Shown piece by piece: positions 1 to 8,827 of a DNA stretch of 64,000 bases. The notes beneath the pieces are model-generated. The model saw nothing but the letters and a program-made list of their open reading frames with translations. It ran no database searches and had not been told where the DNA came from. Position 1 is the first letter of the stretch. Each line of letters starts with the position of its first letter. Position numbers and translations under genes: made by a program. The stretch spans positions 186,001 through 250,000 of the forward strand of contig NZ_JAXCLA010000009.1 in the NCBI RefSeq assembly GCF_034043675.1, in the 5' to 3' direction. Source of the stretch: KK5 sp034043675 (GTDB lineage Bacteria > Pseudomonadota > Gammaproteobacteria > Burkholderiales > Burkholderiaceae_C).

Positions 1-1
1 G

Positions 2-466
2 GTCGGGCAGAACTTCGGCGTGGACGTGCGGATCGACGATGTCCAGGATCTCTACGGCTTCCAGTTCAGCCTGGGCTTCGACCCGGCCGTGCTGCGCGTC
101 GCCGGCAGCAGCGAGGGCGACTTCCTGTCGTCAGCCGGCTCGACCGTCAGCGATCCCGGCACCATCGACAACGACGCCGGCGTGCTGTCCTACGCGTACT
201 CGGTGCTGGTCGGTCCCATCCCCGGCGCCAGCGGCAGCGGTGTGCTGCTGCACGTCGACTTCACCGCGCTGGCCGCAGGCACGACGGCGCTCACCTTCGG
301 CGACGTCCTGTTCCTCGACTCGCAGCTGGCGGACATTGCCGTCACGGTCGTGCCGGGCAGCGTCGCGGTGACGGCCGTGCCGGAGCCGGCATCGGTCGGG
401 CTGCTACTGGCCGGCCTCGGCCTGGTGGCCGCTTGTCGCCGCAGCCAGTCGCGCGGCGCCGCCTGA
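2..466 (+). CDS. PEP-CTERM protein with cohesin-like domain, 5' truncated
   Basis: The reading frame is open from the left edge, so the N-terminus and signal peptide lie outside the window; the internal GTG at 20 is not a convincing start. About 110 residues resemble a cohesin-type beta-sandwich (YGFQFSLGFDPAVLRV near the start, then alternating hydrophobic strands such as GVLLHVDFTAL). The C-terminus has the sorting signal VPEPASVGLLLAGLGLVAA followed by CRRSQSR, i.e. PEP motif, membrane helix, basic tail. Such proteins are exported and processed by an exosortase; none is encoded here. Specific ligand or role unknown. Confidence 0.85.
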   Translation, partial: VGQNFGVDVRIDDVQDLYGFQFSLGFDPAVLRVAGSSEGDFLSSAGSTVSDPGTIDNDAGVLSYAYSVLVGPIPGASGSGVLLHVDFTALAAGTTALTFGDVLFLDSQLADIAVTVVPGSVAVTAVPEPASVGLLLAGLGLVAACRRSQSRGAA

Positions 467-477
467 CCACAGAGATG

Positions 478-555
478 TAGGTTGGAGTGAACGCAGTGAA
501 CTCCAACGCTCCAACGGCGGCGTGTTGGAGTGCGCTTCGCTTACTCCAACCTACG
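478..555. repeat. GTAG-headed REP-like palindromic repeat pair
   Basis: GTAGGTTGGAGTGA opens the element; GTTGGAGT...ACTCCAAC hairpins occur twice (about 481-507 and 524-552) and the outer ends GTAGGTTGGAGT / ACTCCAACCTAC are inverted. A related copy lies at 36108-36141. The GTAG head plus GC hairpin resembles REP elements of gammaproteobacteria that depend on RAYT transposases; that link is inference. It sits between convergent genes, so it may also act as a bidirectional terminator. Confidence 0.75.
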
Positions 556-772
556 AGGCGGCGGGGGCCGGCCAGTCGCGCGGTGCGGCCTGATCGCACT
601 TGCGGCAGGGCAAGACCTGACCCTTTGTGGCCTCCCGGCCGGTCTCGGTGATGACCCAGGGCCGGTTCTGCCAGGGCGGGTCGTGTCGCACGTGCTGGTT
701 GTGGCCGCAGGCCAGCTCGGCCACCCAGTGCCCGTCGTCGTCCGTGTGGAAGCCGACGATGGGCTGGTCCAT
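551..772 (-). CDS. DUF3565-like small protein coupled to RND efflux operon
   Basis: A 73-residue protein beginning MDQPIVGFHTDDDGHWVAEL, with the conserved CGH (residues 22-24) and the late CRKC pair, a likely zinc-binding arrangement. The sequence matches what I know as DUF3565; the function is unknown. Its ATG overlaps the TGA of the outer-membrane efflux gene by one base, so it is probably translationally coupled as the fourth structural gene of the operon. It overlaps the REP-like repeat at its 3' end by a few bases. The coupling suggests a role in envelope or efflux physiology, which is inference. Confidence 0.8.
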   Translation of the reverse strand: MDQPIVGFHTDDDGHWVAELACGHNQHVRHDPPWQNRPWVITETGREATKGQVLPCRKCDQAAPRDWPAPAAS

Positions 773-2208
773 CAGCTGGCGGACGAAAGACCCTGCCAGC
801 CGCCGCCCAGCGCACGGATCAGCTGCACGCTGGCGCGGCGCTGGCGCGTGGCCAGGTCGGCCGCGCTGCGCTGGCTCTGCAGCGTGGCGGTCTGCGAGGT
901 GACCACTTCCAGGTAGCTGGCGGCGCCTTCGCGGTAGCGGTTGGTCGCCAAGGTCAGTGCGCGCTGCGAGGCGGCCAGGGCGGCGGCCTCGGCTTCGGCG
1001 GCGGCGCCGTAGTGCTGAAGCAGCGCGAGCTGGTCTTCGACCTGCTGGAAGGCGCCGATCACCACGCCGCGGTAGCGCGCGCCGTTTTCGTCCAGCACGG
1101 CCTGCGTGCGGGCGATCTCGGCCTTCTTGCGGCCGCCGTCGAACAAGGTGCCAGCGAGAGTCGGGCCGACGGCCCAGAACACGTTGGGCGCGGAGATGAA
1201 GTGGCTGATGTCGCTGCTCTGGTAGCCGCCGAGCACGCTCAGCACCAGCGAGGGAAACACGGCCGCCTTCGCGACGCCGACGCTGGCGTTGGCTGCGGCC
1301 ACGCGGCGCTCGGCGGCGGCGATGTCGGCGCGGCGTTCCAGCAAGGTGGAGGGCAGGCCGGCCGGCACGTCGGGCAGGGCGATGTCGATCACCTTCGGCG
1401 CCAGGCTGAAGTTGGATGCCGGCTCGCCGACCAGCGCGGCGACCGCGTGCTCCATCAGCGCCCGCTGCGCCTGCGACTGCCGCAGCTGCGAGCGTGCGGC
1501 CTCCACCTGCGCCTGCGCGCGGGCCTCGTCCAGGCCCGACGAGATGCCGGCCTGGAAGCGGTTCTGGATCAGGCTCAGCGCCTTGCTGTAGGCCTCGACG
1601 GCCTCGGCCAGCAGCGCGCCGTCGCGGTCCAGGCCGCGCAGCGCGATGTAGTTGTCGGCCAGCTGCGCCTGCAGGCTCAGCCGGGCCGAGGCCAGGTCGG
1701 CGCGGGCCGCGTCATCGGCGGCCACGCCGGCAGCCACCTGCTGGCGCACGCGGCCCCAGAGGTCGATCTCGTACTCGAGGTCCAGGCCCACGGTGTTGGA
1801 CGAGTAGGTGTCCGGCGAGGTCGGGCCCAGCACGCGTAGCGGGCGCAGTTCGGCCTGGCGGTCGCGCTGGATGTTCAGCGAGCCGCTCACCGTGGGGAGC
1901 TGCGCGGCGCGGATCTGGTCGGTCAGCGCCTGCGACTGCTGGTAGCGCGCCAGTGCGGCGGCCAGGTCGGGGCTGTTGGCGATGAGCTTGCCCTGCAGTG
2001 CGTCGAGGTCGGCGTCGCCGTAGAGCGTCCACCAGTCGCCGCGCGGCGCGTGGTCGGCCGGCTGGGCAGCGGTCCAGGGCGCCACGCCTTCCTTGAAGGC
2101 GGTGACGGCCGGGATGTCGGGCAGCTTGGCGGGCGGCTGCATCTGCGCGCAGCCGGCCAGCACGAGCGCGGCGAAGAGAAGCGTGTATCTCGACGCCACC
2201 TCAGCCAC
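772..2208 (-). CDS. RND efflux outer-membrane lipoprotein (NodT/OprM family)
   Basis: A 478-residue TolC-like channel protein that would connect the periplasmic adaptor to the outside. The N-terminus is a lipoprotein signal with lipobox LAGC (LLFAALVLAGCAQ), so the mature protein is lipid-anchored at Cys near residue 19. The two repeated outer-membrane efflux domains are recognisable, including YEIDLWGRVRQQVAAG and the second repeat with TLFDGGRKKAEIARTQ. The likely start is GTG at 2208, overlapping the end of the adaptor gene by 8 bp; an in-frame GTG nine bases later is an alternative. Third gene of the pump operon, transcribed from the MarR side. Confidence 0.93.
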   Translation of the reverse strand: MAEVASRYTLLFAALVLAGCAQMQPPAKLPDIPAVTAFKEGVAPWTAAQPADHAPRGDWWTLYGDADLDALQGKLIANSPDLAAALARYQQSQALTDQIRAAQLPTVSGSLNIQRDRQAELRPLRVLGPTSPDTYSSNTVGLDLEYEIDLWGRVRQQVAAGVAADDAARADLASARLSLQAQLADNYIALRGLDRDGALLAEAVEAYSKALSLIQNRFQAGISSGLDEARAQAQVEAARSQLRQSQAQRALMEHAVAALVGEPASNFSLAPKVIDIALPDVPAGLPSTLLERRADIAAAERRVAAANASVGVAKAAVFPSLVLSVLGGYQSSDISHFISAPNVFWAVGPTLAGTLFDGGRKKAEIARTQAVLDENGARYRGVVIGAFQQVEDQLALLQHYGAAAEAEAAALAASQRALTLATNRYREGAASYLEVVTSQTATLQSQRSAADLATRQRRASVQLIRALGGGWQGLSSAS

Positions 2209-3376
2209 CTTTCGCGTTCACGCGCACGGTGTCGCCGCTGCTCACGCCGTCCGGCGGGTTCTCGATCACCTTGTCGCCGGCGGCGAGGCCAGTCGCGACT
2301 TCGATCGACGAGCCCAGGTCGCGGGCCACGGTCACGGGCTTGAGCTGCACCTTGCTGTCGGCGCCGACGGTGGCGACGCTGAGGCCGGCCTTGTTGAAGA
2401 TCAGCGCGCCGGGCGGGATCGCCAGCGTGCCGGACAGGCCGGGCTGGTCCAGGCTCACCTGGGCCGAACCGCCGGGCAGCAGTTCGCCGGCCGAGTTGTC
2501 CACGGCGAGCTGCACCAGCATGCCGCCGGAGCCGGCCGAGATCGCGCGGGACGTCGTCTGCACCGTCGCCGCGTAGCTCTTGCCCGGCTGTTCGGGCACC
2601 GAGAGGCGGGCCTTGCCGCCGGTCTTGATGGCCGCCGCATAGGTCTGCGGCACGGTCACGTAGACGCGCAGCTTGCGGGTGTCGGACACGACGAACAGCT
2701 CCGTGCCCGGCGCGCCGCTGCCGACGTTGATCAGCGCGCCGACGTCGGTGTTGCGCGTGGTGACGACGCCGTCGAACGGCGCGGTGATGCGCGTGTAGGT
2801 CTTCAGCGACTGGATGCGGTCCACATTGGCCTGCGAGGCCTTGACGGCGGCGTTCTTGGCCGTCAGGTCGTTGGTTCGTTCCTCGACCTCCTGGCGCGAG
2901 ACCGAATCGCTGCCCAGCAGCGACTGCCAGCGCTTGGCCGTGGTCGCGGCCTGCGAGGCATTGGCCTTGGCGCTGGCGAGTTCGGCCTGGGCCTGCAGCA
3001 GCTGCTGGTCGAGGTCGGGCGTCTCGATCTCGGCAAGCAGCTGGCCGGCCTTCACCGGCGCGCCGATGTCGACCTTCCAGCTCTTCAGGTAGCCGCTGAC
3101 GCGGGCGTAGATCGGCGCGCGGGCGAAGGCCTCGATGCGGCCGGGCAGTTCCAGCGCGGTGGCGCCGCTGGAGGGCTTGGGCGCGATGACGGAGACCGTC
3201 GGCACGGCCATGTCCTGCGCGCGCTGGTCAAGCATGGCGGCGTCGGAGCGGCGCGCGATGATGCCGAAGGCGGCGATGCCGACGGCGGCCAGCGCGATGA
3301 CGATGGCGCTCAGCTGCAGCTTGCGGCGCGAGAAGGTGGCCGGCTCGGCCGGCATGCTGTGCGGATCAGACGACAT
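2201..3376 (-). CDS. RND efflux periplasmic adaptor (membrane fusion protein)
   Basis: A 391-residue HlyD/AcrA-type adaptor linking the inner-membrane pump to the outer-membrane channel. An N-terminal membrane anchor (about residues 18-41, rich in A/I/V) is followed by the split lipoyl domain (GRIEAFARAPIYARVSGYLK and ITAPFDGVVTTRNTDVG), a coiled-coil hairpin with QQLLQAQAELASAKAN, then beta-barrel and membrane-proximal domains. It overlaps the pump gene by 11 bp at its 5' end and the channel gene by 8 bp at its 3' end, consistent with one transcript. The substrate cannot be told from sequence. Confidence 0.93.
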   Translation of the reverse strand: MSSDPHSMPAEPATFSRRKLQLSAIVIALAAVGIAAFGIIARRSDAAMLDQRAQDMAVPTVSVIAPKPSSGATALELPGRIEAFARAPIYARVSGYLKSWKVDIGAPVKAGQLLAEIETPDLDQQLLQAQAELASAKANASQAATTAKRWQSLLGSDSVSRQEVEERTNDLTAKNAAVKASQANVDRIQSLKTYTRITAPFDGVVTTRNTDVGALINVGSGAPGTELFVVSDTRKLRVYVTVPQTYAAAIKTGGKARLSVPEQPGKSYAATVQTTSRAISAGSGGMLVQLAVDNSAGELLPGGSAQVSLDQPGLSGTLAIPPGALIFNKAGLSVATVGADSKVQLKPVTVARDLGSSIEVATGLAAGDKVIENPPDGVSSGDTVRVNAKGG

Positions 3377-6300
3377 AACTCTCTCCGAGAACGGGGGTGG
3401 CGCCGGGCTGCTTCTTGCTGCCCTCGCGCCGATGAACGAGGCCGAACACCGCCGGCACGAACACGAGCGTGGCGATGGTGGCGAAGACGAGGCCGCCGAT
3501 CACCGCGCGGCCCAGCGGGGCGTTCTGCTCGCCGCCTTCGCCCAGGCCCAGCGCCATCGGCAGCATGCCGATGATCATGGCCAGCGCGGTCATCAGCACC
3601 GGGCGGAAGCGCACGAAGCCGGCCTCCATCGCCGCCTGCGTGGCGTCGCCCAGCTCGACCAGCCGCTCGCGGGCGAAGGTGATCACCAGCACGCTGTTGG
3701 CGGTGGCCACGCCCATGCACATGATGGCGCCGGTGAGCGCCGGCACGCTCAGCGTCGTGTGCGTGGCGAACAGCATCCAGACGATGCCGGCCAGCGCGGC
3801 GGGCAGCGCGCAGACGATCACGAAGGGATCGCTCCAGGACTGGAAGTTGATGACGATCAGGAAGTAGATCAGCACGATCGCGCCGAGCAGGCCGAACAGC
3901 AGGCCCGAGAACGAGCGCTCCATCGTCTGCACCTGGCCCAGCAGCGCCACGCCGGAGCCCTTGGGCAGGTCGGCCTTGGTCTCTTCGACCACCTTGCGGA
4001 TGTCCGCGGCCACCGAGCCGAGGTCGCGGTCCTGCGTGGCGGCGTTGATCTGCACCATCGGCGCGATGTCGTACTGGCTCAGCACGGCGCTGGAGTTGCT
4101 GCGGTTGAAGGTGGAGACGCCGCCCAGCACCTGGCCGGCGCCACCGATCGGCAAGTTGGCCAGGTCGGCCAGCGAGTCGAGCTTGTGCTGCGGCGTCTGC
4201 ATCACGATCGAGTAGGAGATGCCGTTCACCGGGTTCAGCCAGAAGGTCGGCGAGACCTGGCTGCTGCCGGCGAGGTTGACGACCAGGTTGTTCGTCACGT
4301 CGCGCGCGGTCACGCCCACTTCCTGCGCCCGCGTGCGGTCGATGTCGACGTTGAACACCGGCGACTTGTTCGACTGCTGGATGCGCGCGTCGGCCACGCC
4401 GGGGATGCGGCGGATCTTCTTCAGCAGCAGGTTGGCGTAGGTGAAGTTCGCGTCCAGGTTGTTGCCGCGCACCTGCAGGTCGATCGGCGCCGGCGCGCCG
4501 AAGTTCAGGATCTGGCTGACGATGTCGGCCGGCGGGAACGAGAACACCGTGTCCGGGAACTCGCGCGGCAGCTTCTCGCGCAGCTCGCGCACGTAGTCGG
4601 CCGTGGGCTTGTGCTCCTTGGTCAGCGCGATCTGCACGTCGCCGTCCTGCGTGCCGATTACGCCGGTGTTGTTGTAGGTCAGGTTGATCGAGCTGGGCGG
4701 CAGGCCGATGTTGTCGACCATCGTGGCGATCTCGTCCGGCGGAATGATCCGGCGGACCGCGTCCTCGATCTTCGCGAAGCGGGCCGCGGCCTCTTCGACG
4801 CGCGTGCCCACCGGCACGCGGGCGTGCATCAGGATCTGGCCGCCGTCCACCGAGGGGAAGAAGTTGCTGCCCAGGAAGGGGATCAGGCAGGCCGACACGG
4901 CGATCACCGCGACGAAGCCGGCGATCACCGTCTTCGGATGGCCCACCGCCAGCGCCAGCAGGCCGCGGTAGCCGCCGCGGATGCGCTCGAAGCGGGCCTC
5001 GAAGGCGCGCTGGAAGCGGATCAGCGGGTTGCGGGTGGCCTCGCGCTCATGGGCGTGGACGTGCGGCTTCAGCAGGTACTTCGCCATCGTCGGCACCAGG
5101 GTGCGCGACAGCAGGAAGGAGCACAGCATCGCCAGCATCACGGCCTCGGCCATCGGCACGAACAGGAAGCGTGCCACGCCGGTCAGGAAGAACATCGGCA
5201 CGAACACGATGCAGATGCACAGCAGCGAGACCAGCGCCGGCGTCACGATCTGGCGTGCGCCGTCCATGATGGAGGTCTCGACGTCCTTGCCCTGTTCCAG
5301 GTGCCAGTTGATGTTCTCGATCGTCACCGTGGCGTCGTCCACCAGGATGCCCACTGCCAGCGCCAGGCCGCCCAGGGTCATGATGTTGAGCGTTTCGCCC
5401 AGCATCGCCAGGCCGATCAGCGCGCCCATGATCGACAGCGGGATCGACACCGCGATGATCACGGTGGAGCGCCAGCTGCCGAGGAACAGCAGGATCATCA
5501 GGCTGGTCAGCGCCGCGGCGATGCAGCCTTCCACCGCCACGCCGCTGATGGCGGCGCGCACGAAGATCGACTGGTCGTTGATGGGCACGACGTTCAGCGC
5601 ATCGGGCCAGGAAGACTTCATCGCAGCGATCTTGGAGCGCACGCCGTCGACGATCGCCAGCGTGGACGTGGAGCCGTTCTTCAGCACCGACATCAGCACC
5701 GAGCGGCCGCCGTCCACGTGGACGATGTTGGTCTGCGGCGCGTTGCCGTCGTGCACGTGGGCGACGTCGCGGATGTAGATCGTCGCGCCGTTGACCACCT
5801 TGATCGGCAGATTGCCGAGGTCGGCGATCACCGAGGGCGCGTTGTTGAGCTGCAGCGTGTATTCCTGGTCGCCGATCTTCTGCGTGCCGACCGGGATGAT
5901 CAGGTTCTGCGCTGCCAGCGCCAGCGACACTTCCTGCGCCGACAGCCCGCGCGCCTGCAGCGCGGCCGGGTCCAGGTCGATCTGCACCTGGCGCTGCTTG
6001 CCGCCGTAGGGGAAGGGGATGGCCGCGCCGGGCACGGTGACCAGCGGCGTGCGCACCGTGTTGACGCCCAGGTCGAACAGGTTCTGCTCCGACAGGCCCT
6101 TGCCCGACAGCGCCAGCTGCAGGATGGGCACCGTGGAGGCGTTGTAGTTCAGGATCAGCGGCGGCGTGATGCCCGGCGGCATCTGCCGCACGGCCACCTG
6201 CGCGATGGCCGTGACCTGCGCGTTGGCGACCGCGACGTTGACGCCCGGCTGGAAGAAGATCTTGACGATGCCCACGCCGGCATAACTCGTTGCCTCGATG

Positions 6301-6545
6301 TGTTCGATGTCGTTGACGGTGGTCGTCAGCGAGCGCTGGAACAGTGTCGAGATCCGGCCGGCCATTTCCTGCGGCGGCAGGCCGGTGTACTGCCAGGCGA
6401 CGGCAATGACCGGGATCTTGATGTCCGGGAAGATGTCGGTGGGCGTGCGCATGGCGGCCAGCGGGCCGATGCCCAGCAGCAGCAGTGCGACGACGATAAA
6501 GGTGTACGGGCGTTGCAGCGCAACGCGAACGATTCCGACGAGCAT
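3366..6545 (-). CDS. RND efflux inner-membrane pump (HAE1-type permease)
   Basis: A 1059-residue proton-driven RND transporter. The first membrane helix is followed by PTDIFPDIKIPVIAV, a usual HAE1 start, and the TM4 region reads GGLALAVGILVDDATVTIEN with the paired Asp residues used for proton relay. The second half repeats the architecture (TALAMIIGMLPMALGLGEGG). Length and two large periplasmic loops are standard for drug and solvent pumps. First structural gene after the MarR regulator, overlapping the adaptor by 11 bp. A substrate range of drugs, dyes or aromatics is only inferred from the family and the MarR neighbour. Confidence 0.94.
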   Translation of the reverse strand: MLVGIVRVALQRPYTFIVVALLLLGIGPLAAMRTPTDIFPDIKIPVIAVAWQYTGLPPQEMAGRISTLFQRSLTTTVNDIEHIEATSYAGVGIVKIFFQPGVNVAVANAQVTAIAQVAVRQMPPGITPPLILNYNASTVPILQLALSGKGLSEQNLFDLGVNTVRTPLVTVPGAAIPFPYGGKQRQVQIDLDPAALQARGLSAQEVSLALAAQNLIIPVGTQKIGDQEYTLQLNNAPSVIADLGNLPIKVVNGATIYIRDVAHVHDGNAPQTNIVHVDGGRSVLMSVLKNGSTSTLAIVDGVRSKIAAMKSSWPDALNVVPINDQSIFVRAAISGVAVEGCIAAALTSLMILLFLGSWRSTVIIAVSIPLSIMGALIGLAMLGETLNIMTLGGLALAVGILVDDATVTIENINWHLEQGKDVETSIMDGARQIVTPALVSLLCICIVFVPMFFLTGVARFLFVPMAEAVMLAMLCSFLLSRTLVPTMAKYLLKPHVHAHEREATRNPLIRFQRAFEARFERIRGGYRGLLALAVGHPKTVIAGFVAVIAVSACLIPFLGSNFFPSVDGGQILMHARVPVGTRVEEAAARFAKIEDAVRRIIPPDEIATMVDNIGLPPSSINLTYNNTGVIGTQDGDVQIALTKEHKPTADYVRELREKLPREFPDTVFSFPPADIVSQILNFGAPAPIDLQVRGNNLDANFTYANLLLKKIRRIPGVADARIQQSNKSPVFNVDIDRTRAQEVGVTARDVTNNLVVNLAGSSQVSPTFWLNPVNGISYSIVMQTPQHKLDSLADLANLPIGGAGQVLGGVSTFNRSNSSAVLSQYDIAPMVQINAATQDRDLGSVAADIRKVVEETKADLPKGSGVALLGQVQTMERSFSGLLFGLLGAIVLIYFLIVINFQSWSDPFVIVCALPAALAGIVWMLFATHTTLSVPALTGAIMCMGVATANSVLVITFARERLVELGDATQAAMEAGFVRFRPVLMTALAMIIGMLPMALGLGEGGEQNAPLGRAVIGGLVFATIATLVFVPAVFGLVHRREGSKKQPGATPVLGESYVV

Positions 6546-6551
6546 GCTTGC

Positions 6552-7079
6552 TTATCCCCTCTTGGCGGCGGGCGTGCCGCGGTCGGCTTCGCCCGGCATC
6601 AGCGTATCGAGGTTCTCCTGCACGCGTCGCAGCAGGGTCATCAGCTGCGTGCGCTCGGCCGGCTCCAGGCCGACCAGCGCCTCGGCGCGGCACTTGTCCG
6701 CGCTGCGCCAGATCTCGTCGAGCAGCGGCAGCGCGCGGTCCGGCTTCAGATAGAGACGGTGTGCGCGCCGGTCGGTGGCGTCGATGCGTTGGTCCACCAG
6801 GCCGTCAGCGGTCATCCGGGCGAGCAGGCGGCCGAGCGTCATCGGGTCGGTGCCGGTCAGCTCCGCCAGGCGGGCCTTGGAAATGCCTTCGTTGCGCTGC
6901 AGGTAGGTCAGCACGCGGCATTGCGACAAGGTCAGCGTGCTGCCGGCGGCGGCCGCATGGCGCTCGAAGTTGAGTGTGTTCAGCCGCGCCAGGTCGCGCA
7001 GCAGGAAACCGAAGTCGCGCAGCGGATCGGGCGCGGTGGATTGGGCAGCCTTGAGGTCGGCGGCGGTGGCGGCGGTCAC
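6552..7079 (-). CDS. MarR-family regulator of the RND efflux operon
   Basis: A 175-residue winged-helix regulator. I prefer GTG at 7079 because GAGGGGAA lies just upstream; a longer frame from 7151 would add 24 residues with no family similarity. Dimerisation helices flank the DNA-binding part: LSQCRVLTYLQRNEGISKA, then LTGTDPMTLGRLLARMTADG (recognition helix) and a wing with DRRAHRLYL. It is 6 bp ahead of the pump gene in the same operon, so it probably autorepresses and derepresses the pump on ligand binding. The divergent oxidoreductase at 7326 shares the upstream region and may be co-regulated. Confidence 0.92.
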   Translation of the reverse strand: MTAATAADLKAAQSTAPDPLRDFGFLLRDLARLNTLNFERHAAAAGSTLTLSQCRVLTYLQRNEGISKARLAELTGTDPMTLGRLLARMTADGLVDQRIDATDRRAHRLYLKPDRALPLLDEIWRSADKCRAEALVGLEPAERTQLMTLLRRVQENLDTLMPGEADRGTPAAKRG

Positions 7080-7325
7080 ACGAATTCCCCTCGAAAGTTC
7101 GGGCCGCTTGGCCGGCCCGTTGGTATCGACTGTTAGTGTATGAACCAGCATGCCGGCAGCAGGCTGTTACAGGCAAATAATTGTGAAGGGCACGGCGCCC
7201 GCGTGCGCGCTGCAATCAAAAAAGCACGACCGTGCCATTCTGTCGCCCGAGAGACGCCGGGCCCCCCGCTGCCGTGTTGGAATGCGCGGCAGTTACATGA
7301 ACGACAGCCAATCAGGAGACCCCCG
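7080..7325. promoter_or_regulatory. divergent promoter region, efflux operon / oxidoreductase
   Basis: A 246-bp region between divergent starts. It is locally AT-richer, for example GGCAAATAATTGTGAAGG near 7172, and has an imperfect inverted motif TTGGT...ACCAG spanning about 7120-7150 that could be a MarR operator. No -35/-10 pair is strong enough to assign. AGGAGA lies 7 bp before the ATG at 7326. Confidence 0.4.
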
Positions 7326-8345
7326 ATGAGCACCACCAATCGCCAGATCCACTTGGTCTCGCGCCCGCAGGGCGAACCGACGGCCGACAACTTTAAGCTC
7401 GTGGAGTCCGCCGTATCGGCGCTGGCCCCGGGCCAGGTGCTGGTGCGCAACCACTACCTGAGCCTGGACCCGTACATGCGCGGCCGCATGAACGAGAGCA
7501 AGAGCTACGCCCAGCCGCAGCCGCTGAACGAGGTGATGATCGGCGGCACCGTGGGCGAGGTCGTCGAGTCGCGCAACGAGCACTTCAAGGTGGGCGACAA
7601 GGTCGTCGGCTACGGCGGCTGGCAGGAGTACCAGCTGGTCGACGCGACGCAGCGCGGCGTGCTGCAGAAGGTGGACACCACCCACATCCCGCTGGCCGCC
7701 TATCTCGGCGCCGTGGGCATGCCCGGCGTGACCGCCTGGTACGGCCTGGTGAAGATCATCAACCCGAAGGCCGGCGAGACGGTGGTCGTCAGCGCCGCCA
7801 GCGGTGCGGTCGGCGGCGCGGTGGGCCAGCTCGCCAAGGTGCGCGGTGCGCGCGCGGTGGGCCTGGCCGGCGGACCGGACAAGTGCCGCCAGGTGGTCGA
7901 GGAACTGGGCTTCGACGAGTGCATCGACTACAAGCAGCACCCGGACGTGAAGAGCCTGTCGGCCGCGCTGAAGGCCGCCTGCCCGAACGGCATCGACGGC
8001 TACTTCGAGAACGTCGGCGGCAAGATCCTCGACGCGGTGATGCTGCGCGCCAACGCGTTCAGCCGCATCGCCATGTGCGGCATGATCTCCGGCTACAACG
8101 GCGAGCCGATCCCGATGCAGGCGCCGCAACTGATCCTCGTCAACCGGATGAAGATCGAGGGCTTCATCGTCAGCGAGCACATGGACGTCTGGCCCGAGGC
8201 GCTGAAGGAACTCGGCACCCTGGTCGCCACCGGCAAGCTCAAGTACCGCGAGACGGTGGCCGACGGCCTCGCCGCGGCGCCCGAGGCCTTCCTCGGATTG
8301 CTGAAGGGCAAGAACTTCGGCAAGCAGCTGGTCAAGCTGATCTGA
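7326..8345 (+). CDS. NADP-dependent zinc-free MDR oxidoreductase (CurA/LTB4DH-like)
   Basis: A 339-residue medium-chain reductase of the leukotriene B4 12-hydroxydehydrogenase / curcumin reductase group, which reduces alpha,beta-unsaturated ketones using NADPH. Visible marks are LSLDPYMRGRM early, GMPGVTAWYGL before the Rossmann fold, and the cofactor loop SAASGAVGGAVGQLAK near residue 155; the YFENVGG strand is also typical. No zinc-binding cysteine lobe is present. ATG at 7326 has a good AGGAGA site; longer in-frame starts upstream lack one. It opens a tightly coupled operon with the GNAT and GST-like genes, and a detoxification role fits the divergent efflux regulator. Confidence 0.92.
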   Translation: MSTTNRQIHLVSRPQGEPTADNFKLVESAVSALAPGQVLVRNHYLSLDPYMRGRMNESKSYAQPQPLNEVMIGGTVGEVVESRNEHFKVGDKVVGYGGWQEYQLVDATQRGVLQKVDTTHIPLAAYLGAVGMPGVTAWYGLVKIINPKAGETVVVSAASGAVGGAVGQLAKVRGARAVGLAGGPDKCRQVVEELGFDECIDYKQHPDVKSLSAALKAACPNGIDGYFENVGGKILDAVMLRANAFSRIAMCGMISGYNGEPIPMQAPQLILVNRMKIEGFIVSEHMDVWPEALKELGTLVATGKLKYRETVADGLAAAPEAFLGLLKGKNFGKQLVKLI

Positions 8346-8827
8346 TGTCGTCTCCGGCATCCTTGCGCTGGACCTGCGCCACGCTGGACGAGCTGAGCCC
8401 GCGTGCGTTGTACGAGGCGCTGGTCCTGCGCTCGCAGGTCTTCGTCGTCGAGCAGAACTGCGTGTTCCTGGACCCCGACGGCGACGACCCGCGCGAGGGC
8501 GCCTGGCACCTGCTGGGCCACGGTCCGGCGGGCGAGCTGCAGGTCTATGCGCGCCTGCTGGCGCCGGGCTGCCGCGGCCCGCACCAGCCGAACCCGCGCA
8601 TCACCCGCGTGGTGAGCAGCCCGGCGCATCGCGGCACGGGCCTCGGCCCGGTGCTGATGCAGCGCGCCATCGCCGAGTGCGAATCGCGCTGGCCGGGCTT
8701 CTGCATCGACATCAACGCCCAGGCCCATCTCTTGCGCTTTTACGAGGGGCAGGGCTTCGTCGTCACCTCCGAACCGTACGACGAGGACGGCATTTCCCAT
8801 ATCGACATGAGGAGGCAGCCCCGATGA
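8345..8827 (+). CDS. GNAT N-acetyltransferase, ElaA-like
   Basis: A 160-residue GNAT-fold protein. It starts with ALYEALVLRSQVFVVEQNCVF, the hallmark of the ElaA subgroup, then TRVVSSPAHRGTGLGPVLM, where RGTGLG is the acetyl-CoA pyrophosphate loop, and ends with FYEGQGFVVTSEPYDEDGI. The substrate of ElaA-type enzymes is not established. ATG overlaps the stop of the oxidoreductase by one base and its own TGA overlaps the next ATG (ATGA), so all three genes are probably translationally coupled. Confidence 0.9.
   Translation: MSSPASLRWTCATLDELSPRALYEALVLRSQVFVVEQNCVFLDPDGDDPREGAWHLLGHGPAGELQVYARLLAPGCRGPHQPNPRITRVVSSPAHRGTGLGPVLMQRAIAECESRWPGFCIDINAQAHLLRFYEGQGFVVTSEPYDEDGISHIDMRRQPR

Noticed and set aside
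3135..7136. A reading frame of 1333 codons on the plus strand over the RND pump operon
   Set aside because: It is antisense to three recognised genes and its protein is His/Arg/Gln/Ala-rich with no family similarity, as expected from the mirror of GC-biased codons.
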